This document shows, in pieces, positions 1 through 11,750 of a stretch of 64,000 nt of DNA. How positions within the stretch are numbered: position 1 is the first letter of the stretch; each line of letters begins with the position of its first letter. The DNA comes from Oscheius onirici (Eukaryota; Nematoda; Chromadorea; Rhabditida; Rhabditidae): NCBI GenBank assembly GCA_932521025.1, contig OW051469.1, positions 5,778,398 through 5,842,397 on the forward strand, given 5' to 3'. The notes beneath the pieces are model-generated. The model saw only the letters and a list, made by a program, of their open reading frames with translations. It was not told the DNA's origin and ran no database searches. Made by a program: the position numbers and the translations under genes.

Positions 1-293
1 CAGCTTTTTTTCTGTTCCATTTCTTGACTACTTTCGCAGTGATCCTTTCCTATCTCACCGCATCGTTGAATTTGTAGACGATGTCGACGACTTCATCATA
101 TTCGGCTGTTCGCAAAACAAAGGGGATAAAGTTGTAGCGTTTCATCTGATTCCCAACTTTGCAAGAGGAGCACAAAAAGTTTAAAATATTTCTCTATTTA
201 AAAGAAATCAGATTACTCTGTTGACGACTACTCATGAAAACAATTTATTAGAGTTTGTTCATAGGTACAGAAATCTGTGAATGTTATCTTTGG

Positions 294-2227
294 TTAGCAG
301 TAGGGAAAGCCGTTTTGACAGGGAGCAGGAGGTAAGAAATTACCCGGAACGCAGCACACAAACTGTTGTTGAACAGTGGCCGACCGAATGCACGAGGAGA
401 AACCGGGACACGTAGAATATTGAGCTTGTGGCTGACAGAACTGAAAGAACTTCAGGTTTTTGATAGAGACTGGCCACTCACAGATATTTGGTTGTCTTGA
501 AGAGCCCATCCAGGAGGACAAGGATTGAGAACGATTTGGATGGGAGGGGGTGGAGCCACGACAGTTGAACGACAACAAATTGAGACTCCTTTGAAGTTGC
601 TGAATAGAATTTGGTAAAGGAGAAAAAACAATAGAGAAACCTGGGCATGCAGAGGCCTTCGGGACAAGAATTGGGATCTCCGAACTGGCAAGTAATCGGG
701 TTTTGGGCAGAAGGAACTGGAACGGCAAAACCAGGACAGACGTAGTCTTCCTAGAGAAATTGGTTCGGGCAACAGTATTTGAGGACAAACCTGTGTGCAG
801 CAGAGTTTCTGGCCTCGAATGGATGATTCCAGACAGCTGGAAGTCACCGGACAAGTGTTTCCCTGTCTAGCTGAACAAGCTGTCAGGCGACCTAAATGTT
901 CATGACTTCTAGATCACCAGATACACTACCATAAACATCCTTGAATCCTGTATTTCCAGACGGACATGTTCCAGGATCTCCACAACAGAGACGATTGTCT
1001 CCACAGAGGAAACCACTGGGACAGTCGGAGTCAGAGTTACAGTTCTTAGGAGAAGCGTCATCGAAATTCAAGAAGGGAACTTGTCCAGCAGGACAGAGAT
1101 CTGAATCAAGGGATACGTACCAATATCAAGTGAATACATTTGAAAATCTGTCTAGTTTTCTCGCGTTTTTGAGCAGAATATGCATAAGTTAGCGTAGTGA
1201 CCAAATAGAGGGAGCAGTGAAGACGCATGTCCTTAGGACAATGTGTTAGAGGACTGTTTGCTCGTTCTCCGGGAGGCATCTCAGAGTAAGCTGGTCCCGG
1301 TTGAATTGAGCGTCGTGACAAGCCTCGTTCTTACCTGCTGTATCGGTTCTGCAGCATTGATAGCTGGCTGTCCAGAAGTTGAAACGACAACCACCACCGT
1401 TCGGACAAGGAGTTCCACTCGGTGTGCAAGCAATAGGATTTCCAGCACCATTCTTTACAGGAGTCTGATGACGGGGGCATCCTATAGCACGACTATATAA
1501 CGAATTCAATGAAACTTACCATTGTCAGATTGACAGCACTGATATCGGTCGATGAGATGACTCCACTGACAGAGAGCTCCATTGGGACAGGCTGTTTGAC
1601 CGGGAGTACACAGAATCGGAGTCTCGTTGACTCCGAAAAAGACGGCTCTTGATCCAGCTGGACATCCCTGACCGGGATCAGAGCCACAACACCGTTTCTC
1701 GTTGGTCATCGAGTCTGTGTAGCAGAGAGCTCCACCAGGACAAGAGTTGGGAACGTTTGGATTGCAATTCAGTTCGACTCCGGAAGAGTTACGAAGAGAT
1801 CTTGTGCCAATTGGACAACCGATAGGAGGAGCTTCTTGGTGGAGAGCGATCATGCAACAGAATCCCGACTCGTGATGGCACTGACTGGGAGGAAGACATT
1901 CGGAATCCGAAGAACACTTGACCAACATGTTTCCCTTTTCTGAAAGTTTTGTGTTTTGGGGCAGAAATAAACAATAACCTTTCAGCAGACGACCCTCGAT
2001 TCCACATAGCCTTTCGTGGTCCTCTTCCATTTCGAACATGACCTGCCTATGGTTGACCATTCCTTCTGAGACCATAGGTGTATTGAAGACTCCTTCGGAA
2101 ATCATCGGAGCAGAGACTGAAACTGTCTCTCCAATGGAAGGGAAAGAAACTCACAGATTTCATATTCTTCTTCAACCGAATAAATAGGCGAAATAAATAG
2201 AAATATAAATACGAGCTGAGAGATCAT
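294..2227 (-). CDS. Secreted lustrin-type cysteine-rich repeat protein
   Basis: Multi-exon gene. The start at 2227 opens a short exon (2155-2227) encoding a hydrophobic signal peptide ([17 protein letters not shown]). Exons I can join in phase are 1520-2116, 1335-1481, 918-1100, 791-879 and several more to the stop at 294-296. Introns are mostly about 40 nt; one is 234 nt (1101-1334), and a 39-nt in-frame one is likely near 1937-1975. The product has repeated blocks of about 45 residues with a C-P-x-G start, a CPNG or CPGG core and a CC pair followed by a short linker. This is the spacing of the lustrin-type cysteine-rich repeat seen in many nematode extracellular proteins. I infer a secreted matrix or cuticle-associated protein. 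No enzymatic motif is visible. The family call is by pattern; individual boundaries may shift by a few bases. Confidence 0.75.
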
Positions 2228-2260
2228 AGCTGCTGGTGGCAGACGACTCTGCAAGCGGCA

Positions 2261-2268
2261 TTTTTATA
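2261..2268 (-). promoter_or_regulatory. TATA-like box of the lustrin-type gene
   Basis: On the minus strand the sequence reads TATAAAAA about 34 nt before the ATG at 2227. Its position suits a core promoter for a gene with a very short 5' UTR. Confidence 0.45.
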
Positions 2269-3009
2269 CGTGTAGCGGGAGAGGACCGGACTGCGTGTGA
2301 GTCAGCGGGAATGTCCGGGAATCAAGGGAGCGGCAAATAGTTAGCGTCAGAGGTTGTGTCTGACACATGCGAATAAACATCTGGAAGTCTTTATTTCCCA
2401 CGCCAATTTGTCTTCTCCTGTGACCAGATGTCGGGGCTCTCCCGTCGGTCATTTCTCATCCCGGCAGCACATTTGCTCCTACCGCAACAACTTTCTCTCT
2501 TCCTCCATTTTTTAAGTGGTCAAGAGGAATAGAAGAGGCGACCCGTCGCAACTCCCCAAAGAGTCCATGTTTTCATGTGTTGCGATGATGGATGGAAATG
2601 GAAAGAGACTCGGGGCACATAACCGTTTTATTTTTCACACGGAGCTCGTCTCATATTGCTTGTCACAAATTCTGTTAGGCCTCTAGGAAAAGGAGAGAGG
2701 CAAAGAGGCGGAGCGCGCCTCAGTTTACCTCAGAAGGACGTTTCTTTAGCCATCCAGCATATTACCTTACTAATAGATTTTATCCTTGTTTTCTGGATAA
2801 CAATCACGAAGTCAAGGAAAATATACTGATCTTATAGCCATGCGTTCTATGTCCTCGTGAGAATACGCGTTATATTTTTTGAGAATTGTGTACAACCTGA
2901 GCAGAAAACCTTTTTGTCGGCTAGTCTTTACTATCGAAAATAGTACCAGAAACTTTTGCCTAGATTTGTCTATACGATCATTTCAGATTCTCTCTTCCTC
3001 TATGTCCCG
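2269..3009. other. Intergenic region between divergent genes
   Basis: This stretch separates the divergent lustrin-type gene and the next plus-strand secreted gene. No convincing coding, RNA or repeat feature was seen. It presumably holds both promoters. Confidence 0.5.
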
Positions 3010-4117
3010 ATGAGACAGTTGTTCCTGCTCTTCATCTTTCCCTTGATAAAATGTCAAAATCACCAGGTCAACCAATGTGTCCTTCGATGCAAGGACAACC
3101 ACATGAGAGAGGTTCGTTCAGACTCCAATCCCCTCTCCAACAGTTCAGATGGACAACGAGTGGTCGACTGACTTTACTCTGCCTCTTCTGTCCCTTCTTC
3201 AAGCGACAGGCAATGAAACGGCTGCCTTGGTCAAATTCCAAGCTATATGCAGGTATCTTTTGACTAACTGGCTTGTTTTTTTTTTTTTTTGGGGGGGGGG
3301 GCGTTTGTTGTCACTCAAAGTGCCCGAACAACATCCATTCCATAAATCTGAGAGAGAAATTCGAAGGGACTAGTTGCATTAGGTTCTTCTAACAAAACTA
3401 CTGTAGCACATCTGTGTCCGACGCCCTCTTATTTATTGCCCTGGGGGCCGAGGCGCCTAATGGAATGTGATGCAAAAATGATAGAAGGAGCAGCACTGAG
3501 TCTAATTGAACTGGATAGCCTCTTTTTCCAAGAGAGTCACAAATTCCAGAAGCAACGAGTTGTTGGAAGGATGTCTCGGTAGATGCAACAAGTCGCTGGA
3601 AGTTTCCATTCTTCTGGCCGGAAGCAAGAGTTGGAGTGACAGTTGCAATCATCTTGATGGTAATTCTTATTCCGACTTGTTCCAAAATCTAAGATCAGAC
3701 GTCCGATTCCAGTTCAACTGCTGGAAGAGATATGGCAACGAACTATTAGGGACTTGTCGTCCTCATACTGTCCATTTGAGAGAGTCACTCATCCAGCTGA
3801 CCCGGAACCAATCGGAACAAAACATTCAGAACATTTGCAGCGACTACGACAAATTCTCTACCTGTTTCATGCAAGAACACGGTCGTCTCTGCGGAGTTCG
3901 TTCGGAAGTCATCTCGGGACGCATGGCTCACAGCAATCGAGAAGCCATTTTCACCATGCTCAAGATCAAATTCCAAAATTTGCCTGCCCAGTGTGGCTAC
4001 AGTCATCTCCGTCGAGATACCTCTTCCCATGAGAAATTGTACCAAAGAAATGTAGCCTTTTCACCTTGTCTGACAGCCCTTGTAGCCTCTATCACTGTTG
4101 TCTTTTCTTTGTTCTGA
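3010..4117 (+). CDS. Secreted, probably GPI-anchored cysteine-rich protein
   Basis: The start at 3010 gives a hydrophobic leader (MRQLFLLFIFPLIKCQ). Exon 3010-3066 joins in frame across a 55-nt intron to an exon at 3122-3252. A longer intron holding a long T then G homopolymer follows. The later exons are less certain around 3453-3700. They end in a block with regularly spaced cysteines (FNCW, CRPH, ICSD, TCFM, RLCG, QCGY) and a hydrophobic C-terminus (LTALVASITVVFSLF) directly before the stop, as in GPI-anchor signals. The cysteine pattern is like nematode DUF19/T20D4.11-type extracellular proteins, but this is a pattern judgement only. The exon joining near 3407-3460 could not be settled: no acceptor gives a fully satisfying phase. 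Confidence 0.55.
3276..3301. repeat. Homopolymer T15-G11 tract
   Basis: Fifteen T followed directly by eleven G inside an intron of the secreted cysteine-rich gene. Such a tract is prone to length error in sequencing and to real slippage. Confidence 0.9.
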
Positions 4118-4488
4118 GCTTGCCCAAATACATATCACTTCCTTCCGAGCAAGTTATTATGTCGGTCGCCAATGTAATCGCAGCATTGGTCTATGGGGAA
4201 GCGGCTAAGACGAATGCGTAAACGAGGTCCGATAGATTTAGAAACGGAAACCAATGCTACTTTAGATTAATCTAGATGCAGGTATTTCTTCGGAAGTGAA
4301 TAATTCTGTCTTTTATAGAGATTTATTGCAAACGAACTGAAGAAAATATATACGGTAGCCGGGAAATATTGCAATACGCAATTGCGTCTTCTTTCATTTC
4401 GAATGTTTCTGCAGTTCCTTGCTTCTTCTTGTTTCCTTCTTTGCTTTTCTCAAGTTTTAATCGTTTCCAACGTGTTTTTCAGGACAAA
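4118..4488. other. Intergenic region upstream of AAR2
   Basis: No gene seen. It ends in a pyrimidine-rich stretch with TTTTTCAG at 4475-4482, seven bases before the AAR2 start codon. This looks like a trans-splice acceptor, or an acceptor for a 5' UTR intron. Confidence 0.5.
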
Positions 4489-6302
4489 ATGTCTTTGGAT
4501 ATTATGAGCTGTTTGAGAAATGGAGGCGAGCTGCCGCGAGAAGTCGTCAACTACATGTACGAGACTGGAGCGTTTCTAGTAGGTCCCGTATACATTTCTT
4601 CGTAAATATATACACGTTCAGATCCTGCAAAACTTTCCAGAAGAACACGAATTTGGCATTGATTACAAGTCGTGGAACGTCGGGAACAAATTCATGGGCC
4701 TCAAGATGATTCCTCCCGGTGTGCACTTCATCTATGTCAGTGTAAAAGGAGCTCCTAGAATAGGTTTGTTTTAGCTTTAGCCTTCGCAAAGCACTCGTTT
4801 CCAGGATTCTTTCACAATTTCACAGCACGCGAGGTTCTCGTAAAGAAATGGGACTCGAAAAAGGAGGATTTTAGCGAAGAAAAAGTTACAGAAGAACAGG
4901 TTTCCAAAATTTCCATTCAATTTCACTTATTACATTCAGATTGAACGTTTCCGCTCCAATTTGAGAAATATGGACACGTGTCTCGGTCCCTATCCCTACG
5001 AAACCTATCGAATGTGGTATTCTCTGACGGATTACGTTACACCCGACACAGTCGAGAGGTTCATTTTCCAAGTAATTTCAGTCGATTTCCTTCCAGATTG
5101 AGTCCAGAAAAAGGTCGAATCACCGCACAAGCCGAGCTGGTGAGCATGGAAAACGAACTGATCGAGGACGAACAGTTGAATTCCGGCGTCGGTTGTAGTA
5201 ATACAGTAGATCGAGAACACCCGAAAAGGTTGCGTTTTGTCGACGATAAAGGCCTCCCAATTATGCGAATTCGCGAAGGTTATCAGATTCGATTCGAGGA
5301 GATTCCAGCTCTTGGCGTAAGCTCCCTTTCTTCATTTTAAAAGTAAAATTAGGTTGGCGGTTGTCGCGCCGGAATAGACTACACTGGCCGTCTTGAGGCT
5401 CTGATCAACGCACATTCCGGCGACTGGAAACAAGTAATCGCCGAAATCCAGTTCGCTTTTGCCTGTTTTCTCGTCGGACAGGTCTTCGAAGGATTCGAGC
5501 AGTGGAAACGACTAATTCATCTGCTGTGCACATGTCCCGGCTCCTTTACAAAACGAGCAGATCTCTTCCAGTCTTTTATTCGTGCACGTTATTTTGTTTT
5601 TGGTCAAGAAGAACAGTTTAGGTTCTTTTCTTCCAACTAAAAGAGTGTCCGACAGACTTTTTCGTCGATATCGTCTCCAGAGACAACTTTTTGACTACAA
5701 CACTCTCCATGCTCTTCGCCAATATTCGAGGCAAGTTTTCTTTGTTTTTAAACAATACAAAGTTGGCAACGCCCTTCCAGGGCTAAAGTAGAAATTAATG
5801 ACGTCGCTCTGTCACGAAGCCCTAGTCGTGGTTTCCTTTTCATTCCTTCTTTGTTACTCTCCTCCAGTCACTCTCCCTGACCCTCCAAATAAACTACCAA
5901 AATTGGAACCCGCTCCCTCCCAAGCCTAATTTCAAGATGTAGGGCCTGAAGTTCCTAGCTTTAGTGAGTCTCAGTTCTACTGTCCCTTCCCTTCTTCCCT
6001 TGTCAGTTTTCCAGTCACGCCCTGTCTCTCCAAAGAAACTATCAAACTCATAAGAACCCTTTGCGCACTTGCTTTTCCTGTCGCGACTTGTTAAAAACTA
6101 GTTTGTGCACAAAGCTCCCCTCCTTATCCTCAATTAGAGCTTCAGACAAACACAGAGAAGCGAGAGCATTTTTAAGTGGATTTAAAAAGAATTTAAATTT
6201 TCAGACTCCAGCCTGGCTTCTCCGGAACTGAAGAAGAAGTCGCTCCAGTTCAAGCTTTACCTCAACAAAACATTCAAATGGGACTTCGAATGCGACGACT
6301 GA
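4489..6302 (+). CDS. aar-2: AAR2 splicing factor homolog
   Basis: AAR2 binds Prp8 in the cytoplasm during U5 snRNP maturation and is exchanged for Brr2. The start at 4489 follows a splice-acceptor-like TTTTTCAG. In-order exons encode hallmark family segments: an N-terminal [20 protein letters not shown] block with PPGVHF after it, then RIGFFHNF, a [15 protein letters not shown] block, and a C-terminal helical domain ([30 protein letters not shown]). The last exon (about 6204-6302) ends [11 protein letters not shown] before TGA, matching the usual F-x-W-D-F ending of the family. The length of about 350 residues is typical. The final intron is unusually long because a dispersed repeat lies in it (5771-6165). 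The gene is convergent with the BTB/zinc-finger gene, whose stop is 180 bp away. Confidence 0.9.
5771..6165 (+). repeat. Dispersed repeat copy A, in the last AAR2 intron
   Basis: This segment matches, with divergence and one extra internal block, the reverse complement of 57527-57767. Shared landmarks in order are CCTTCCAGGGCTAAAG, CTCCAGTCAC, the run reading AAAGAAACTATCAAACTCAT, a CTTGCTTTTCCTGTCGCGAC block and CCTCAATTAGAGCTTC. No transposase reading frame is visible, so it looks like a non-autonomous or decayed element. Confidence 0.8.
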
Positions 6303-6481
6303 TCATTGTACCCAAATTGTGATAAATTGCAAGTTTTTATGATGAGAACAGAGGTCATGGCGGCATTACAAAGATGTCAACAACGAGCGCCTAAAGCTAT
6401 TAGGTAGGAGAGAATCTCAAAATGTACTGAAACGACAAAGATCCCTGTTGTGCCCGCTAAATGGAAAGTATAGTTCGGAGA

Positions 6482-8844
6482 TTAGACGGAGATCTCAGCC
6501 TTCGTAGGCGATTCAAGCTTCGGAGTAGCCAGTTGGATGACGGGTACTGTGTTCGACGTTGGCTTAGATTCTTGTGGTTCTCTGGAAATTGGGTAGTACG
6601 GTAAGTGAAAAATACTTTGACCCGCATTAATTGGGACTCTGGGACCGATTCTTGTGCGAACAAACAACTGGCCGTAATAGTAGAGTTACACTCACTCGAG
6701 GAAATGAAGAGACACGTCCGAACGGTCGAGAGACGAGGAGTGGGAATGGCGGGACATGTGCTTCTCCAACATTGCTGGACTCTTCGAAACATGGCGACAG
6801 TGTGGACACTTTCGCGAACCTGGAAGATTCTCTTGAGACTTGAAACTTTTTCGAATGTTTCAGAGCAGCGGGAGAATAAAACTTAACATGCGTCACAGCC
6901 AAATATTATGTTTTGATCATTTCTCAAACAAGATTAGGGCTCAGTCGGATGGAGAGATTTATCCACAAACGAACTTACCGAGGTCGATGGAATCGGGGAG
7001 AGGAATGTGGTGGCGGTAGTACTTGTGGAAATGGATGTATCTGGCCTCTCGAGTGGAAAACTGACAGCCAGGTTCGTCGCATCTAAACTTTCTGTAATTC
7101 TCGAATAACTCTTTCAAACCGAATGGGAGGATTTCTGTGGTAGATGGTCACGTGGTAGGAGACGGAATTGTAACGTCCGTAGATCTTTCGACAGACTGTG
7201 CACATGAAACCGTTCTCTACCTTTTCGATGTACTTTTTGTTCCTGCACCAGCCTGAAGAGAGTCTGTTTTTCTCAAAGTACCGTAACCCGCGAGCTCCGG
7301 CTTCGCAGAATGACTCACATAAAGTGTTAGAAACCAACCCCGTGAATAGCCTTTTGACCATTGTCGGCAGACTTTTGTCCAGCTGCGGAGAAGAGAAAAC
7401 AACAAAAGGCATGCTTTGATTTTTGGAGAGAAATGAAGGAAAGGAGCGAACAATGACAAAGTCAACAGTCAAGCAGAGAAGCTCTTTCTGAGGAGAGGCT
7501 GGATTTTCAAGGAACGCGAGATCAGAGGCAAAGGGTCCGATGAAACTTATTTCCTGGTGGTTCATTTTTTTTAAACAGATGCTCATATTTGTTCCTGGAA
7601 CTGTCACCGATGCAGCTGCCAATCAGTTGCTGTTGTTTTTTCGTCACTCATTGTCAGAGGCAGTTGCAAACGACTTCCGAAGATGCATCTATCACTGACC
7701 AATATCTTTCAACCAATTACTCATTTTCTAGTTTGCCATAGACTTTGAATGTGTTTGGCAATCTATTTCAAACACTAGACTCGTCGACATTCCGACACGA
7801 CCTTCTGTCCTCGCTCGGACCTTGACTCACCGTCTTTGTCATCCATCGGAAGGACCTTTTCCCCAATTAGAGGGGTGGTTCGGGGCGAAGAGTCGGCAGA
7901 CGGTCTAATTTGAAAATTGGAATCCGATTTATATCACTTTACCGGCTTACAGTATCCTCTGTAGAGGACGGAGGGGTCAAGAGCGGGGTGGCTGAAGACA
8001 TTTCACCACTGGAAACTCCTTGTTGAAGGTACAGAGCTGCCAGCATGGACTGGAAGTAGTTCTGGACTGGAAATAACCAAAAATAACTCAAACGAGCCAA
8101 ACGAACCGGGCAAATGACCGAAAATAGGCTGCTGAATGAGGAACATAAGCGGATTGGTCTCAAATGAAGTGGCGAAGACTTTGGATTCGACTGAGGGGAT
8201 TTGACAGAGACGGGCCACACACAGCACCTAAATTTATTTTATTGAGATGATCCGCGAGGAGGATAAGGCTCAGCTGTTGATGAGCATCGAGGCTACGGTG
8301 TGATTCGCCCCCGTTCTGTGGAACAAACCTGGCTTGGCTGGACAGAGTCGCTGAATTTGATCTCGTCCGAGTAGAGAGCAAGAAGGACGACTTTGAATGT
8401 CTCCAGACCATTCGGCACGAGGCGCAGATCGAGTTCTGGAAGTTTCTTATGAGAGCCTCTGGATAGATATCTCTGTAGAGCGTGTAACCAGTGCTACTGT
8501 CATCCAGAAGAATATTTAAACTTCAGTTCAAATCCGACAAAGAAAGGTCTCTTTCAGTCCAATCTCTTCCAAAACACCACGCTCAGTTTTTTTTTTTGTG
8601 TTGACCCATGAAGGCCGCTCACTTTTCTGCAACACCCTTCTCCCCATCAAAACATACCTATGGAAGCGATTGGAGCTACAGGTGCAGCTAGAAGGAGGTT
8701 CTTGAAGAAGACGGAAGATGCGGACAGAATAATACGATGAGCGTAGACGGGATCTTCGTGTTCTTTTCCATCTCTGAGACTTTTGACATTGACACAGACG
8801 TCGTAGTCGAACTTGAAAGAGCCGGCCGTAAGATCTAACGACAT
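6482..8844 (-). CDS. BTB/POZ and C2H2 zinc-finger transcription factor
   Basis: The start at 8844 (MSLDLTAG...) follows a CTTTCAG acceptor. The first coding exon carries a BTB/POZ core (VCVNVKSLRDG, then VYAHRIILSASSVFFKNLLL). The next exon continues the BTB fold (LRLVPNGLETFKVVLLALY, then SDEI). After linker exons there are three C2H2 fingers on separate exons: CTVCRKIY...HVTIYH (C-x2-C-x12-H-x4-H), CDEPGCQF...HKYYRH (C-x4-C-x12-H-x4-H) and CPHCRHVS...HMSRH (C-x2-C-x12-H-x3-H). The tail ends KLESPTKAEISV before the stop at 6482. BTB-ZF proteins are nuclear DNA-binding regulators that dimerise through BTB. The target is unknown and no one-to-one ortholog is claimed. An upstream in-frame extension from 8919 exists but lies before the acceptor. 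Confidence 0.8.
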
Positions 8845-9000
8845 CTGAAAGAGTATTATGTTCCTGGAGATTGGAAGACTCGTGAGGAAGAAACAGTTTG
8901 CAGATTTCTCAAAGTGCATCGCTCTTTTTGCAAGCCAAGAACTCGTGTCGTCAGCCCATTCAAAATGAATCAGGGATTAAACTCAATGCACATACGGTAG

Positions 9001-9978
9001 GCGATTAAACCGAGCATTCAAAAAGTTTATTATGGGACTCCTGAAAAGAAGCTAACGGAAGTTGGCAGTGCATTTCGCGGAAACGGAAAAGCAGCCGAGA
9101 AAATCGCGGGAAATAGAGTGGCATCAAGTTTCTTTTCGGGTGATAAGACGGAGTCGTGGAAGGGTCATCCAGCCAAAAAAGTAGCCTCTCGAGAAGGACA
9201 AAGACTGGGGCGTCCCCTCCTGGAGAAGAATGTTAACTATATTGCCAAAGAGATAAAAACTGGTTAGGTTGGAAACATTTCGAGACGCCAAAACAAAGGC
9301 GAAAACAAGCTTTGGAGAGTGTATACTCTCTCTTTTCCTCTTCCAGTTCAACAGAATATAGTTGGAGCGGCGTGTCCTTTGGCTCCGTTGGTAGATGATA
9401 GACAGAAGGGGATACCGCCCTCTTTGACTTTCAATGAAGGATCCGGAAGTGTATTTGGACTGATTAGACAGGCAGAAGGAGATGCTAATAGACAGGCTGT
9501 TAACGGCTTGAGGAAGTACGAATTGCCACAGCAGCGTGAGAAACTGTACCAATCTGAGAATGGGAGAAACTGTCAGTGAGATTAGCTGTTTCTGTGAGTA
9601 GAATGAAACTCTGAGCAAAGAAATGTAGGACAGTTTCTATCCTTTTGGAAAGAGGGTGGCGCCAGATTGGGGGAGTCTACTGTATCTTGGATGCTCCGCC
9701 TCAATGAAGTGCATAACCTCATCAAAGGACGCCGATCATTCGAATATATGAACCGATGCAATAATATGAAGGGACACTGTGGTCCACTCATTGGAAAGAA
9801 AACACAAGAGAACACTAAAATTCAGGAAACTTGGGAAGTTGCCAACTTTCATAGAAGTAGCTTGGAAGAATCAGCAACTCTGCTTTGTTTCGAACCTTCT
9901 GTAAATAAAGAATACTTGGGGATACGATTTGGATTCTCAAAAACTAAACAAAATCCAGAGTCCTGGAATCGGACATGA
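9001..9978 (+). CDS. Unrecognised multi-exon gene
   Basis: An exon at 9001-9262 opens after a CGGTAG acceptor and reads IQKVYYGTPEKKLTEVGSAF and onward, basic and glycine-rich. It joins in phase across an 85-nt intron (donor 9263, acceptor TTCCAG at 9341-9346) to an exon from 9347 (VQQNIVGAACPLAPLVDD..., to about 9577). A further open block of about 120 codons follows to the TGA at 9976 (for example WMLRLNEVHNLIKGRRSF). No start codon was located: an ATG at 8965 exists but is not joined by an obvious donor. I do not recognise the family. Composition and splice phase suggest a real gene, possibly continuing into the next reading frame. Confidence 0.4.
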
Positions 9979-10134
9979 CTGGTCCTCTTATCATCGACGA
10001 GACTACGGTATCTCATTGGGGTGCTAAACAAACTTTGCCTTGAAAACGTCCCTCTAATCCTCCACTATTGCAGAAAAAAAGAGCTCAAAAAGGGGAATTG
10101 GTTGACTTGGGCGCTCGGACCGATCGGAGCTTGA

Positions 10135-11053
10135 ATGCCATGTCGCCCTTACACCTTCTACTATGTTGTCGCTGAGTCAGCAACGCCCGTACCCAGCACT
10201 TGTCGACAGACCCATGAAGACGTCCATTTACGGGGAAAACAAGAAACATTCATGGGAAAGTATCGTAATCGAATGACACGAGTATTTTCAGAATCGAATC
10301 ATCGAAAAAAAGATAAATCCTGGAATATGATGGAAAGTTCACAGAAACTGCTGGTGGATTACACATCGAGGTCGAAAGATAATGCTGCCCTGCCCTTTGC
10401 GGACTGTTCTGGAGGTCGAGAACGATTAAAGAGATTTTCCGAGAATTCTTTTCTCGTATGTTGTCATAATCGGAAACGTCCATTCTATGTACTAGGCATG
10501 GGAACGGGCCGGGCCCACCAGGGCCCGCTCCCCAGACTTGTCCATCGGACCAGGATCAGACCAAAAATGAAGCTGGTCATATTACAGTGCATTTCAGCGT
10601 ATTTTAGAACTAAATAGATGAATAGTAATATTGTTATATTTTGCTGACCTTTTTCACTAAAAATGATGAGAAAATGCACATTTTGGTCAAAAAACACCCC
10701 TTTTTTCTAAAAAAAAATTTTTCCAAATCTCGGCCAGCGGGTCGAGATTTTCAGGCCCAGGCCCGGCCCGGGTCCTGAAATCTCGGCCCAAGCCCGGCCC
10801 GGCCCGCTCCCATCCCTACTATGTACTAAAAAAACCAGTCGAGAAACTTGTTGTTGGGGCTTTCCTCATTGCTACATGGTACCTGAAAACTGGTCTCTTG
10901 ACCATCTTTTGCCCTACTCTCTTCAATGAAACTCTAGGTGCATGGCCTGAAATAGGGAGTGGGGACGGTGCAAACAATACGATTCAGAGAGATCAATTGA
11001 GAGAGTCGAAGATGAGATTGTCATCTGCAAATTCTCGTTTGTTTTGGGGGTGA
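10135..11053 (+). pseudogene. Unrecognised reading frame split by a hAT MITE
   Basis: A reading frame open from about 10135 runs into the MITE at 10493 and stops inside it. Skipping the MITE plus one copy of the 8-bp target duplication, the same frame continues from 10827 for about 75 more codons to TGA at 11051-11053. That part includes a hydrophobic stretch (KLVVGAFLIATWYL). The continuity suggests a formerly intact coding region interrupted by the insertion, or exons flanking an insertion-bearing intron. The upstream part has internal splice-like sites and no recognisable domain. The coding status is uncertain. Confidence 0.35.
10493..10818. mobile_element. hAT-type MITE with GC-rich terminal inverted repeats
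   Basis: This is a 326-bp element bounded by a perfect 8-bp direct repeat CTATGTAC (10485-10492 and 10819-10826). Its ends are inverted repeats of about 23 bp with two mismatches, beginning TAGGCATGGGAACGGGCC on the left and TAGGGATGGGAGCGGGCC when the right end is reversed. An 8-bp target duplication with TAGGGATGGG-like ends is the signature of hAT transposons. The inside is AT-rich with GGGCC-rich flanks and has no coding capacity, hence a MITE that depended on a transposase elsewhere. Confidence 0.9.
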
Positions 11054-11083
11054 AATCATCTTTCTTTACTAAAGTGAAATGGT

Positions 11084-11105
11084 GTCCGTCTGTCCGTCCG
11101 TCCGT
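11084..11105. repeat. GTCC microsatellite
   Basis: Tandem GTCC/GTCT units, about five copies, in intergenic DNA. Confidence 0.8.
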
Positions 11106-11251
11106 AGTGGTGTCCGCACAGTTGTCAAGACTAGCGTAACATGTTATGTTTTGTCATGTTAATCTTTTATCGAATGAGTTTGGAGGGGAACACGCCTGGG
11201 GGAATCTAAACTATCTAAAGTGTCAAATTTGGACAGCCATAGTTACGTACG

Positions 11252-11303
11252 TGAGCGGCGCAGGCGCAAGGGCAGCGAAAGCCGTCGTAGACGGCTGGTA
11301 TAA
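11252..11303 (+). repeat. Short dispersed repeat with palindromic core
   Basis: It contains the palindrome GCCGTCGTAGACGGC preceded by a GCGGCGCAGGCGC-like block. A diverged copy in opposite orientation lies at 59783-59837, with the same order of blocks. This suggests fragments of the same unidentified element. Confidence 0.65.
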
Positions 11304-11750
11304 AGATAAAGTTTACCCCGTAATCAACGCCAGAGTAAGCTCAATTGCGTGCGGGTCTAATCTGAGGGGCCAGAGAAAATCTCAAGAAATCGTATAGAAG
11401 GGTGCTTTCCATTTTTTAGTTTTCGAGAAGTTCCGACAGTTACAGACTGCCGAAATTGCAGTTCTTTCCAATTCTCACAAACTAGTCAGACACATATGAA
11501 ATGATTCAAATTATACTAGCCTACTAATCAAGCGTCGTTCCTTTGATCCCTCGAAACGAGAACCCTTCTAAAAAATACAAATATGGCGCCTTTTTCCACC
11601 TCATTTCCGGAGCTTGTTCGAGAAGTGAGAGTGTCTGTCTAAATTTGTTGCAATTCCTTTCTCTTTCGATAATCAGTGCGCGCCCAGCTTTCCGATTGGG
11701 GTCAAGCCGGGTGGGGGCAGTCTTCGACTTTTCCTTCCTTCCTTCAGGCC

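Larger units (their letters stand above)
11054..11750. other. Intergenic region with short repeats
   Basis: It contains a GTCC-type microsatellite near 11084-11105 and a short dispersed repeat at 11252-11303. A weak open frame overlaps 11146-11397 but shows no family similarity. The region ends in TTCCTTCAG just before the next gene's ATG, a probable trans-splice acceptor. Confidence 0.5.
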
